Source: Warburgia ugandensis
Taxonomy: Eukaryota; Streptophyta; Magnoliopsida; Canellales; Canellaceae
DNA: 64,000 nt
NCBI GenBank assembly: GCA_035236585.1
Contig: CP141139.1
Coordinates: 51,343,217-51,407,216 of the forward strand
Reading direction: 5' to 3'
In this document: piece by piece, positions 10,573 through 19,689 of the stretch
Layout: every line of letters begins with the position of its first letter
How positions within the stretch are numbered: the stretch's first letter is position 1
Notes under the pieces: model-generated
What the model saw: the letters and a program-made list of their open reading frames with translations, nothing else
Database searches by the model: none
Told to the model about the DNA's origin: nothing
Translations under genes and position numbers: made by a program

Positions 10573-11265
10573 ATTCAAGTATGGGTTAACTCTCAATCCG
10601 GAATATTCAAGAGACCACTTTTTTCTATTTCAGATGATTTTCACTGCACTTTCTGATTTTACATGTACCAACTACCATTGTCATCTTGGTGGAAGGAAGT
10701 CGTGCCATCTTGCTAAGCCATTTCATTCACTCCTTAGGAACCAAATTAATTCTTTTACTCTATTCTAATGTAACAATTGCAGACCACTTTGTGATCTCCT
10801 TTTAAGAGAGATGCACTTTCATGTACTCATTTGTTAACTCCTAGGAGGATAGTGGATACTAATCTGACTCTGATTTTTACATTTATAAACTGTGGAACCT
10901 ATATATCCTATATAGAAACATGTTTGAACACTATGAGGCAGGTATTTTCTTCCATTCAGAAAGGACAAAGAAATACTACCTGTAGTTTGATACTCCAGTA
11001 CTAATACATTACATGGTTTTGGTTAATTATTGTCCTGAGGTTTAGAGCACCTTGTGACCATAGCATATGTACCAATATGATAGGTTCGGTGGTCAAAGGA
11101 AAAATTTGATGCTTAGCTAAAACTTAGATATCCACTGAAAAGCAGACATTCCAAACCAAAAGTTCCTTGCTTCATTGCTGTCTGCCCAACATAGGACAAG
11201 GAGGGTACCTATATATAGGCTAATAGAAGAACAGCAACAGAAACAATTATTTACAAATTTGATGC

Positions 11266-11421
11266 TCATGATGGCAATTCATTTAACCGGTTTGAAGAAA
11301 GCAAGGTGAGAAGCGGATCAATGGAGGGGTTTTGAGGCTCGTTATGATGGAAAATCACATCAGCCACATCAACATCCATTTCACCCACTGTTTCCCAGAA
11401 TGAACTCCCACCAAGTGGATC
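11266..11421 (-). CDS. Candidate 3' exon of an unidentified host gene
   Basis: An open stretch of 51 codons ends in TGA; it begins DPLGGSSFWETVGEMDVDVA and later reads LLTLLSSNRLNELPS. Its sharp left-to-right coding look (acidic, no stops) and an AG just before GAT suggest an exon, but the upstream pyrimidine tract is replaced by an A-rich/AT-repeat tract. I do not recognise the protein. It may belong with the stretches at 11502-11673, 12116-12316 and 13166-13320 on the same strand, though junction phases do not all agree. Confidence 0.3.
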   Translation of the reverse strand, partial: DPLGGSSFWETVGEMDVDVADVIFHHNEPQNPSIDPLLTLLSSNRLNELPS

Positions 11422-11423
11422 CT

Positions 11424-11465
11424 TTTTTTTTTTTTTAAATATATATATATATATATATATATTTA
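11424..11465. repeat. Poly-T followed by (AT)n microsatellite
   Basis: A T run of about 14 bases leads into about 11 AT units. It separates two candidate exon stretches of the minus-strand locus. Confidence 0.9.
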
Positions 11466-11501
11466 AAAATAGCAGGTACTGCTGAAAGTATTCAAGAAAG
11501 C

Positions 11502-11673
11502 TCAGATCAGTAAGAAAAAAAAAAAAAAAAATTCTGAATCAACGTCTATTTGCAACCTTTCTCCTTCATTTTGCAGAACAGATATCAAAGGAGCGCAACA
11601 TAACAGGGGCATATATTGCACCTTAAATGAAACATCCACGCTGGTCCTATCCTTGGCCAACAAATTATTAGTA
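11502..11673 (-). CDS. Candidate internal exon of an unidentified host gene
   Basis: After a good acceptor (CTATTCCACAG) the frame reads NNLLAKDRTSVDVSFKVQYM, then PLLCCAPLISVLQNEGERLQ and IDVDSE before a poly-T tract. The coding look is strong for about 45 codons. No convincing GT donor is seen at the left edge, so either the exon boundary is unclear or the locus is decayed. Product unknown. Confidence 0.3.
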
Positions 11674-12115
11674 CTGTGGAATAGAAGGGTAAAGAAATTA
11701 ACATCCCTACGTAGAATAATATAAGTTATTTATCAGGAAAATTTTCATGCAAGATGAAATACAGAATGACGAGGGCATCCATCTTTTCCCAAGTTTGACA
11801 AATTGGAGTTTGAATTTGAATTGAGGTCCTGCGGAAATTCAAAATATTTATGATAAATTGATTTGGAAAGTCCGAGAAGCAATGGAAGAGGGCACTTAAT
11901 ATAAGGTTGTTATCAACCTTGCCTAATCCTGATGACTCCTGTCCTTAAAATTGGCCAGTTGGTAGTATTTCCATGTTTAATTCCACAAGAAAGAACGTTC
12001 CCTTCTTCTCGCTACTAAGAGCTTTCCATTTGAAAAAGTTTGACTGATTATCTCGGCTTCTAGAGGTCACATGGAAGTTTTATTCCCTTCCATCACAAAG
12101 ATCGCTTCCTTCATG

Positions 12116-12316
12116 CTAAATTGGGGTAGTCCCAGCAGTAAACCAAAGCTTTAATCCATAGTTAGGATCAAGCCTCAATTTGGGAAAGCTGAATGAGTAT
12201 TTCAGCTTATAGAATCTTATGGAAGTTTCTTCTTCAGTTAACGTTGCCATTGAAATATCAATAATTTTTGCTTGTTTTCTCCGCGAGAGCAGCAATTTCT
12301 TGTTATACTTTGATCC
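12116..12316 (-). CDS. Candidate exon with 66 open codons, unidentified
   Basis: After an AG at 12317-12318 the frame reads GSKYNKKLLLSRRKQAKIID, then ISMATLTEEETSIRFYKLKY and SFSFPKLRLDPNYGLKLWF, ending TAGTTPI before TAG. The first third is basic. The frame is free of stops and looks coding in an otherwise AT-rich, stop-filled region. I do not recognise a family. It could be the end of a short transcript variant or part of a pseudogene. Confidence 0.35.
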   Translation of the reverse strand, partial: GSKYNKKLLLSRRKQAKIIDISMATLTEEETSIRFYKLKYSFSFPKLRLDPNYGLKLWFTAGTTPI

Positions 12317-13165
12317 CTTGCTAGCTACTTTGAATTAAATTTTATTTTATGGAATGATTTTGTTCATTAATGATACAATTGTAACCGCCAACAGCAATAC
12401 TATTCAAGATTTCTTGCTGTTAAATTGCATGAAGCTGTAAAAATACACATTTCATTCATTGCAGCAATAAGTTATCTACCGGCCAACATATTATCCCTCC
12501 CATGCGAGTAACTTTCACAAAGATTAGAAGAAAAAGTTCAAGATACCACATTAAATAGTTCAAGAAACACATAACAAGATTTAACTCATCTATTTTAATT
12601 ATGTTTGTAGCAAATTTGGAGTACCAAAAGCATAATCCATTTCACCATTTTCTGAACTATGCCATTCCATACATCAAAAGATAACAACAACAATAACAAT
12701 AATATCAGATAAAATGAGCAGCAGAAAAAGCCAAAAGTACACCAGGAAATCAACTCCCAAGATCCAAGGGAGTGAAATTTTTGAAGAAAAAGAATTCATG
12801 GGAAAATGTACCAACCCAAAGAACTAGCCCATATGATAATAACACGAATTAATTTCTAAAGAAGAAGATCTAAAAATCTTATGTGGATCTCTAAACCATC
12901 CTCTTCTAAAATAACCACAAAAAAGGCTAACACAGCATACTATTTGTAGAGAAACATCATTTCTATCAAATCTAGCAAGACAAATTGACAAATAAATACA
13001 TAAATTTTTTTGAATAATGCTCAAAAATTAAAATTTCAAACCATCATCTTGAATACTTTAGACACAAAAAATCCAATTTCAAACCACCGATTTCCAACAA
13101 ATTATCATTCCAACATAATCAAGGTTGGGAGTGGGAAACAGGGAAAATAAAAATAAGAAACGTAC

Positions 13166-13320
13166 CAAAATGAAGGACCTTGAAGAATTAAAATTGCTGG
13201 TTTTGATCCTTTTTTAATGGGACATTGGGGCAGAAAGTGGAGAATTCTAGGGTCCCCATTCTCATCATCAAGAGAATAAACCCTAGAAAATGCTTGAAAT
13301 CTCTTTGTACATTCAAACAC
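13166..13320 (-). CDS. Candidate 5' exon, unidentified
   Basis: The frame starts at ATG (13318-13320) with MFECTKRFQAFSRVYSLDD and continues to a GTACGT donor at 13160-13165. No known domain is visible. It is the rightmost of four open stretches on the minus strand and could be the first exon of the same host gene, but its donor phase does not fit the 12116-12316 stretch directly. Confidence 0.28.
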
Positions 13321-14223
13321 CTATCTTAAGGAGGGTAGGGAGATAGTCTCCATTTTTTTATCAGGAAAAAGAATATTTTTGTAAATTGAATATAGGCTAA
13401 ATTGGGAGGGATTATTAGCCCTATTTTTCAGCCCCAAATTTGGAAGACAATGGGATGAGAAGGTTGGAGATGCTCTAACCACATAAATCTCCGAATAAGT
13501 GGGAAAAAATGGAGGGGCTTTTGAGGCAAAAATGGATACTACGGGATGATGCTAAAAATCCCATTTTTGACTGATATATAAGTGTTGACTATTAAATACT
13601 CCAATGCAAAATTGATGGTATAGCTAGTTTTGATATTTGCACTTATTTTTCTTGACTCTTGAGAAATGTTGACACATGACACACTTTTCATGAAGGCCCC
13701 GCTTCTAGTTGATCCAACCCATTTAATTGATTTCTCTTTGAGTTTAGTTGATGAACATGCATTATTTTTTAGAACTAATTGTACATTTTTTGTGGTCAAA
13801 AGTACATCTCTTTAAATGCTGAACATATCCAATCAGCACAATTTTTGGATTACTAGATATCTATGTACTGAGAAATCAAATGAGCTGGTTTGATCAACTA
13901 AATGTTTAAGTCTTTCATGTAATAATGAGATGCAATATAACAATAGCAACTAATGATATTATCACGTTCCATGTTTAGGTTCCTCCATGGTCATAAAGTC
14001 ACTTTTGATGCCATGGCTCTAGATAATGAACCATCACTTGGATTGATTTTATCCCTACTTTCAAGACTCCTATGAGATGCAATTTGTGTGTGTGTGTGTG
14101 TGCTTTTTTTTTTTTTTACAAAATCATACTTATTTTCTTTTGTATGCTAGAATTGGTTATATTTTTCATGTTAATTGTTTTATTTTTGGGTTTATGATTT
14201 GGGTTGGGCGGCAGGGTGGGGGG

Positions 14224-14635
14224 AGATGTTGAAAAACGAAGAGGGAAGTAGATGGGCCCATCTTGTGTTGCACTTTGTCTGATGTGCAATCGATGTTAGA
14301 CAAAATGTGACACTTATCAACAAAGTGGGCCCCCTAAATAGAGAATCCTAAAGAAAATTAAAACAAAATCCTACATCAATTTCTTCTAAAAAGTTTAGGG
14401 TGTAAATTAGTGCAAATGAAAGTTTAGGAGGCAAAGTGAAATATTGCTCCAAGTAGTTTATTTACATTTATATTTTAATTTGGTTATTGCTTTATTATTG
14501 AAAATTTATGACTTCAGATAATAACGATAGCGAAATGTTTCTCGAACACAGTCTTGACTCCACCTTTCCATCTACTCTATCAAAGTCTCATGAGCATCTA
14601 GTCCTACAAGTTCTTTAAAATAGAATATAAATTTC
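14224..14635 (+). repeat. Direct repeat, copy 1 of 2 (~410 bp)
   Basis: It shares ordered blocks with 15006-15425: the TCAGACAAAATxTxACAC-like block, AACAAAGTxGGCxCCCTAAA, AGAATCCTAA, GTTTAGGGTGTA, GAAAGTTTAGG and the AGATAATA end. The copies are clearly diverged, so the duplication or double insertion is old. Confidence 0.8.
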
Positions 14636-15005
14636 CATTTCAACCACACATGGACTCACACAGTGAAAGAGGGGAAAAAACAACTTTTTTATTTTTACCT
14701 ATTTTGTAATTTAGAAATTGTGGCAATAGCAAATAAAATTTATATTTGTGACTTTTACTTGTAAAATCACACTCTCACACAAAATTTCATTTATAAACTC
14801 CATTGCATGAGTAAGATTCAAATTTTACAAGTTAGATTCCTAAAAAAACAATATTCTTTGAAAATCAAAATTATCATTTTGATACCATGAATCACACTTG
14901 GTTAATCCTATCTATCAAAACTAGAAATCATGTGATTTGAATAATGGCTTTGATACAGCTATTGGGTCCTAGTAAAATATTCATGCCTTATGTGAAGAGA
15001 TCTAA

Positions 15006-15425
15006 GGGGGGATGGATGAAAACACAAAGTGGAAAGAAGATGGGTCTCACATTGCTACTAGATGGGGCTCCATCTTGAGTTGCATTTTGTGTGAAGTGGT
15101 AACCTGTGTCAGACAAAATCTAACACATGTTAACAAAGTAGGCTCCCTAAACAAAGAATCCTAATATAAAATAAAATAGAGTGATACATTTGGAAGGTTT
15201 AGGGTGTAGTTTGTGCAATAGAAAGTTTAGGGGGCACAGTGAAACATTCTTCCTAGTAGTTTATTAGTATTTATATTTCAATTTTATTATCTCCTTTACT
15301 TTTGAAAAATTGCCTTTAGATAATAGCAAATCTTCCTCCACAAATAGTCTTAGCTCCACCAATGTGTATGATCTATTGAACACTCATATATGGCTCTATG
15401 ATCACTAGCTTTCTATAAAATTATG
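15006..15425 (+). repeat. Direct repeat, copy 2 of 2 (~420 bp)
   Basis: Partner of 14224-14635, same orientation, about 780 bp downstream. The element family is not identified. Confidence 0.8.
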
Positions 15426-17008
15426 ATCTCCTTCTTTAAGTAAAGGTGGCTCCAACTTGAAGATAAAGTACTTAAACTAGAAAGCATGTTCTTCTCAATT
15501 TAAAGAACTAAAAGGGGGCACCTTTCACATGCAATAATAATAGGGTTGCTTCATAGCCATCATCTAGGACGGACACTTGCTATTGTTTACATAGATTTTT
15601 GGTAACTTAATATGGAAACTGCATACTACCAATGATCAATATGAAAGAGTTTCTTTGATACAATCAAGTCATATAGCATAAACTATATTACAAGGTCCTA
15701 CAAATTTAAAAAATTATAATCATGACCTTACACTATCAACTCATTACCTTTTGTGTCATTTTACCAAATTGTTGTATCATATTTTCATGTTCACTTATGT
15801 ATCTTAAGTGGAGCTTATGGATTACATTTAATTGGATGTTTATACATTTATGCTCATGTGGGCCCTATCATTTTTAAGAGAGTTCATTAAGTCCATTTGA
15901 TAAACTCCTTTATCAAATACCACACACAGATTTCCCAAGTCTATTATATGATGGGTCTCATTGTAACATCTTTTTCATGAGGGTGTGAGTCTCATATTGT
16001 GCATCCCCTACTCTTGGCTAGTCTAATACTATTATAAAGAATTTGTGTATAACTTGAAATTAGATTTTACCTTTTGATAACTTAAGAATAAATATCGAAT
16101 CCTACTTGCAACCATGGACCTCTCAAGTCTGAGGGCAAAAGTGCTTATGCTCTTTCGTAAACAATCCTTCAGTTATGTCCACTAAATATTCTGACAAGTG
16201 AAGATCATATGCTATGTACAGATAAACTTATGTACACCTTCATGTTTGCCTTAAGTCTCCACCTAAATGGTTATAAAAGATGTTCTCCATCTTATTAATA
16301 ACCTCACATTTAACAAGCATTCTTCAATGAGAATTTGCAATCCCATTCTACCTTGAGAAAAGTTTTAGGTTTATAAGAATTTGAAATTAAATTTCTCCTT
16401 GTCTAGTACTTCTCTATCACCTCAACATGGAATTTCTACGTTATTCCCTATTGTTTTGGTTGTCACCTCATGGTTAACCAATAATTGCAAAAATTAATAA
16501 ATACAACAACAAAATAGTAACCATAACATAACATTAGTACACAAATGAATATTATTCATCAAACATGCAACAAATAATTATTGGCTTATGACAATATGCA
16601 TTCTAGCAGATGAAACTTCTCAAAGAAATGGCTATGAACTGATTGACTTGTTTCACTAGCTAGTTAGTAAAAACAAATCAATGTTAATTGTTTATTAGAA
16701 CTTGTTGTTTGAAGCCCTCAAACTGATATATTTTGATTTCAGTGGCTTTAAACTCAAATCCAATGGTTCCAAGGGAATAAAAACTATAAATTGAAGCTTC
16801 TTTTGATGTTCATTGTCTTTATTGCTTGAGTATTCTTTTGAGAGAGTGGAAGTAGGTGCCAAGATTGGTTGACTAAACCACTATAAGAATGTGTGTGTGA
16901 TGTTCATTGTCTTTATTGCTTAAGTATTCTCTTTTGATTTCCAATACTATGCTTTCTTTTGAGCACTTTGTGAACAATTTCATAGGAATTTTTAAATGTA
17001 CATTGACC

Positions 17009-17026
17009 TCACAATTGGTATTAGAG
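17009..17026 (+). promoter_or_regulatory. Primer-binding-site-like sequence of an old LTR element
   Basis: ATTGGTATTAGAG follows CTCACA. It differs by one base from the plant tRNA-iMet complement TGGTATCAGAG and sits where a PBS should follow an LTR end. No gag or pol was recognised after it. Confidence 0.5.
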
Positions 17027-17369
17027 TTGAAGGTAATGTACTATAGAGAGCTATTGAAGAAGGTCCTTACAAACCTTTTGCATTGATGAATGGTGTCCCC
17101 CACCACACATTAGTGAAAGATTGGATTGAAGAAGATCATAAGAATGCTTAACTCAACGGGTAAATGGTTGGATTGAGGATTACACCTATGTTATAGTTAT
17201 GATCCATTAGCATCATAATTGGTAAAATTTTAACTAGACAATTACTTGGAAATGTTTGGCTCGAAGTCCATCTAGATTTGGACTATCCATAAAATAATCT
17301 AGGGTCTATATTGATAATATAATTTACTTATGATACAAAAAAAAAAATATTGAGCATATATGTGTTCAT

Positions 17370-17555
17370 TTCAGAAAGGAAGCCTTGGTGCAACGGTAGA
17401 GTTGTTGTCATGTGACTTTGAGGTCATGAGTTCAAGGCGTGGACACTACCTCTTGAAAAAATGCAAGGTAAGACTACCTGCTATTGACCCTTGTGGTCTT
17501 CCCCTTCCTTGGATCTCGCATATGTGGGAGCTTTGTGTACTAGGGCTGCCCTTTT
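17370..17555 (+). repeat. Full-length Au-type SINE with 11-bp target-site duplication
   Basis: The element has a tRNA-derived head with an A-box-like region (TTGGTGCAACGGTAGAG) and B-box-like region (GAGGTCATGAGTTCAAGG), then the Au body (CCCTTGTGGTC, CTTCCTTGGA, GTGGGAGCTTTGTG) and end GGGCTGCCCTTT. Perfect target-site duplications TATGTGTTCAT flank it at 17359-17369 and 17556-17566. These mark a fairly recent LINE-machinery insertion. Confidence 0.92.
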
Positions 17556-17720
17556 TATGTGTTCATATCAATAATTCTACTCTTATATTTTAGTTATTTA
17601 ATATATTTATAGTTCTACTTTTATATGTGGGAGCTTTGTGCACTGGGGCTGCCCTTTTTATATGTGTTCATATCAATAATTCTACTTTTATATTTTAGTT
17701 ATTTAATATATTTGTAATTC
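17519..17720 (+). repeat. Two-copy tandem duplication of SINE tail plus flank (~102 bp unit)
   Basis: The last ~40 bp of the SINE and ~60 bp of flank (TTCATATCAATAATTCTACT onward) occur twice in tandem, about 17519-17620 and 17621-17720. The second unit carries the TSD too, so the duplication followed the SINE insertion. Confidence 0.88.
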
Positions 17721-17814
17721 ATATTAACAAGTCTTTAGACATTAATTTTCTATTATTTATTGAGAAGTAGATGAAGAGTAACAAAGGAATCTCACTCTTA
17801 TATTATAGTTAAAT

Positions 17815-17992
17815 AAGGGCAGCCTTAGTGCATGAAGCTCTGGCCTATGCGGGGTCTGGGGAAGGGATAGACCACAAGGGCCTAAAGTACACAGCCTTAC
17901 CTTGCATTTTGCAAGAGGCTATTTCCACACCTTGAACCTATGACCTCATGGTCACATGACGACAACTTTTACTGTTGCAGTAAGGCTCTCCT
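17815..17992 (-). repeat. Full-length Au-type SINE with 19-bp target-site duplication
   Basis: The reverse complement reads as an Au SINE from its tRNA-like head (GTAACGCAACAG-like A box, CCATGAGGTCATAGGTTCAA B box region) to GGGCTGCCCTT. Perfect 19-bp duplications TCTTATATTATAGTTAAAT flank it at 17796-17814 and 17993-18011. The length and identity of the duplication indicate a young insertion. Confidence 0.93.
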
Positions 17993-18028
17993 TCTTATAT
18001 TATAGTTAAATGAAATGGGAAAAGATAA

Positions 18029-18121
18029 TGTAACAGCCCGAGGGCCCAAAACCGTGCGGTGTGTATGGGCACTCCGGCACGGACAATATCGTTGCAGGGC
18101 GTGGGCCCTCGGGCTGTTACA
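18029..18121 (+). repeat. Anomalous 93-bp 5' terminus (TG...CA hairpin)
   Basis: The segment starts TGTAACAGCCCGAGGGCCC and ends with its exact 19-bp reverse complement; a second inner inverted pair, CCGTGC/GCACGG, lies within the loop. It has the TG...CA form of an LTR and is followed at once by the PBS, but it shares neither length nor end sequence with the 3' LTR (TGTAATATCC...GGGGTGTTACA). It may be an LTR reduced to its ends or a terminus from another family. Confidence 0.8.
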
Positions 18122-18123
18122 AG

Positions 18124-18136
18124 TGGTATCAGAGCC
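18124..18136 (+). promoter_or_regulatory. Primer binding site (tRNA-iMet)
   Basis: TGGTATCAGAGCC is the usual complement of the 3' end of plant initiator tRNA-Met and sits two bases after the TG...CA terminus. Confidence 0.95.
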
Positions 18137-18190
18137 AGACCCCGACCCGGTGTGGGTGGCTAGCCGCACGTGGGCGCTCGCGTGTGGTAA

Positions 18191-18325
18191 GACTGAGAGT
18201 TAGTCCCACATCGCTAGGGGGAGAGGTTGTGAAGCCTTGGCCGATAAGGGCGGGCCAAGAGGGCTGGCAGGCTTCTAGGCAAGGTGAAAGACTGAGAGTT
18301 AGTCCCACATCGCTAGGGGGAAAGT
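18191..18325 (+). repeat. 99-bp spaced duplicate in the leader with snRNA-type USE motifs
   Basis: GACTGAGAGTTAGTCCCACA followed by TCGCTAGGGGGA occurs at 18191 and again at 18290. Each copy holds GTCCCACATCG (18203-18213 and 18302-18312), an exact match to the plant snRNA upstream sequence element RTCCCACATCG. A weak TATA-like TAGATAAG lies 23 bp after the second copy. Confidence 0.85.
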
Positions 18326-18463
18326 TACTGGGCTCTAGATAAGAGTGATGAGGACTTCCCTTGCAACGAGGCCTTTTCCCTGGGCAACTGGGGAAGAACA
18401 AAACCGTGCGGTGTGTATGGGCATTTTGGAACTTACACTTAGTGACATGTAAAATTTTGACAG

Positions 18464-19640
18464 ATGGCTCCTCGGAGAAGGACAAGGTCTACCCCTGCTA
18501 CACTCGTGGCTCCACCTGCTGAGTCCTCTGATCAAGGGGATCGAGATGCCGATTTATTGAATCGGTTAATGTCAGGACTCGTACCACTTACGGACCTCGA
18601 GGTTAGGACAGCTGTTGACGCAGCTAACCCTAGCCCTATTCCACCACCTAAAGTGGCACCCATGGTTTCGTCAGTTCAGTCCTCACAACCAATACAGGAA
18701 CCATCGCACCTGTGAGCCACGGAGGGCGATGCTACGAGTGACTCTAAGAAGACTGACAAATTATTGGAAAGGTTTCAAAAGATGGTGAAACCCATTTATG
18801 GCGATGGTAACACAGAGGAGGCCGAGCGATGGTTATTTGAGGCGGAGAGGACATTCGACGCTATGAAGATCTCACCAGATGATCAAGTTAGAGTAGCCTC
18901 CTACCTGCTGAAAGGTGAGGCCGGCTTCTGGTGGCAGACTTTCACACTCACTCGACCAGATCCGACTGAGACGATGACATGGGCAGCCTTTAAACAGGCT
19001 TTTGACACTCAGTATTTTCCACCTCATGCATTGCAGTCCATGAAGAAGGAGTTTGCCACCCTGGAGCAGAGAGATATGACGGTTCAGCAGTACCTGAACC
19101 GATTTACACGACTGAGGAGATTTGCACCTCACGCACTGGCCTCAGACACAGAGGCAGGCAACCGACGTTGGTGGATGGGTTGACTCCTTGGCTGAGAGAT
19201 CGAGTGATTTCTTCTCGACCCACTTCTGTGCGAGATGCTGCTGATATGGCGTCCATGCATGAGAAGAACTCTCTCAGGAATAGAGGGAGTGCGTTCCAGC
19301 CCTTTAAGGGCAAGCGGCCATTTGGTGCTATGCAGACACATGGGGCATCAGGTCATCCACCACAGGCAAAATTTAAGAGAGACACTGAGAGGAAGAGATG
19401 TGATAGGTGTAAGGGTTGGCACCCTGGGCGAGGGTGCAATAGATTCGACCGACCACAGCAGCAGAGGCAGCCCCAACCACAGAGACAGCCCTATACACCT
19501 TACCAGAGACAGCCATACAGGTGTTTCAACTGTGGAGACGTTGGCCATTTCATTAAGGACTGCCCTAAGGGGCAGAGGCAGACAGAGATGGGAGCAGAGG
19601 CAACTAACGTGCCACGTAGCCAAGGATGAGTATTTGCCAT
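18464..19640 (+). pseudogene. gag region of the 18-kb Gypsy element
   Basis: The region starts at the ATG in ACAGATGGCTCC. It contains the Gypsy gag pattern (AERWLFEAERTFDAMK, LKGEAGFWWQ, FDTQYFP) and a CCHC zinc knuckle CFNCGDVGHFIKDC near 19520-19560 after a Gln/Pro/Arg-rich stretch. It is part of the broken element and not a host gene. Confidence 0.9.
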
Positions 19641-19689
19641 CTCATCAGGACAGGCACAGGCATCACCCCAGGTCGTAGAAGGTATTCTT

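Larger units (their letters stand above)
13540..17345. other. AT-rich non-coding interval with an old LTR-element end
   Basis: No coding exon was recognised. A ~410-bp segment is present twice (about 14224-14635 and 15006-15425). Near 17012 the sequence CTCACA is followed by ATTGGTATTAGAG, which resembles an LTR end plus a tRNA-iMet primer binding site, so part of the interval is probably the LTR of an old element whose body is missing or unrecognisable. Confidence 0.55.

Noticed and set aside
10427-10768. 113-residue plus-strand frame
   Set aside because: Antisense shadow of PTEN1 exon 1 and its upstream region.
17381-17450. Possible tRNA gene (A- and B-box-like sequence)
   Set aside because: The boxes belong to the tRNA-derived head of an Au SINE with target duplications; no cloverleaf acceptor stem closes.
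18001-18030. 8-bp flank AGATAATG as an hAT-type 8-bp target duplication
   Set aside because: The enclosed ends lack hAT-like terminal inverted repeats; TG...CA ends with a 5-bp GATAA duplication fit an LTR element better.
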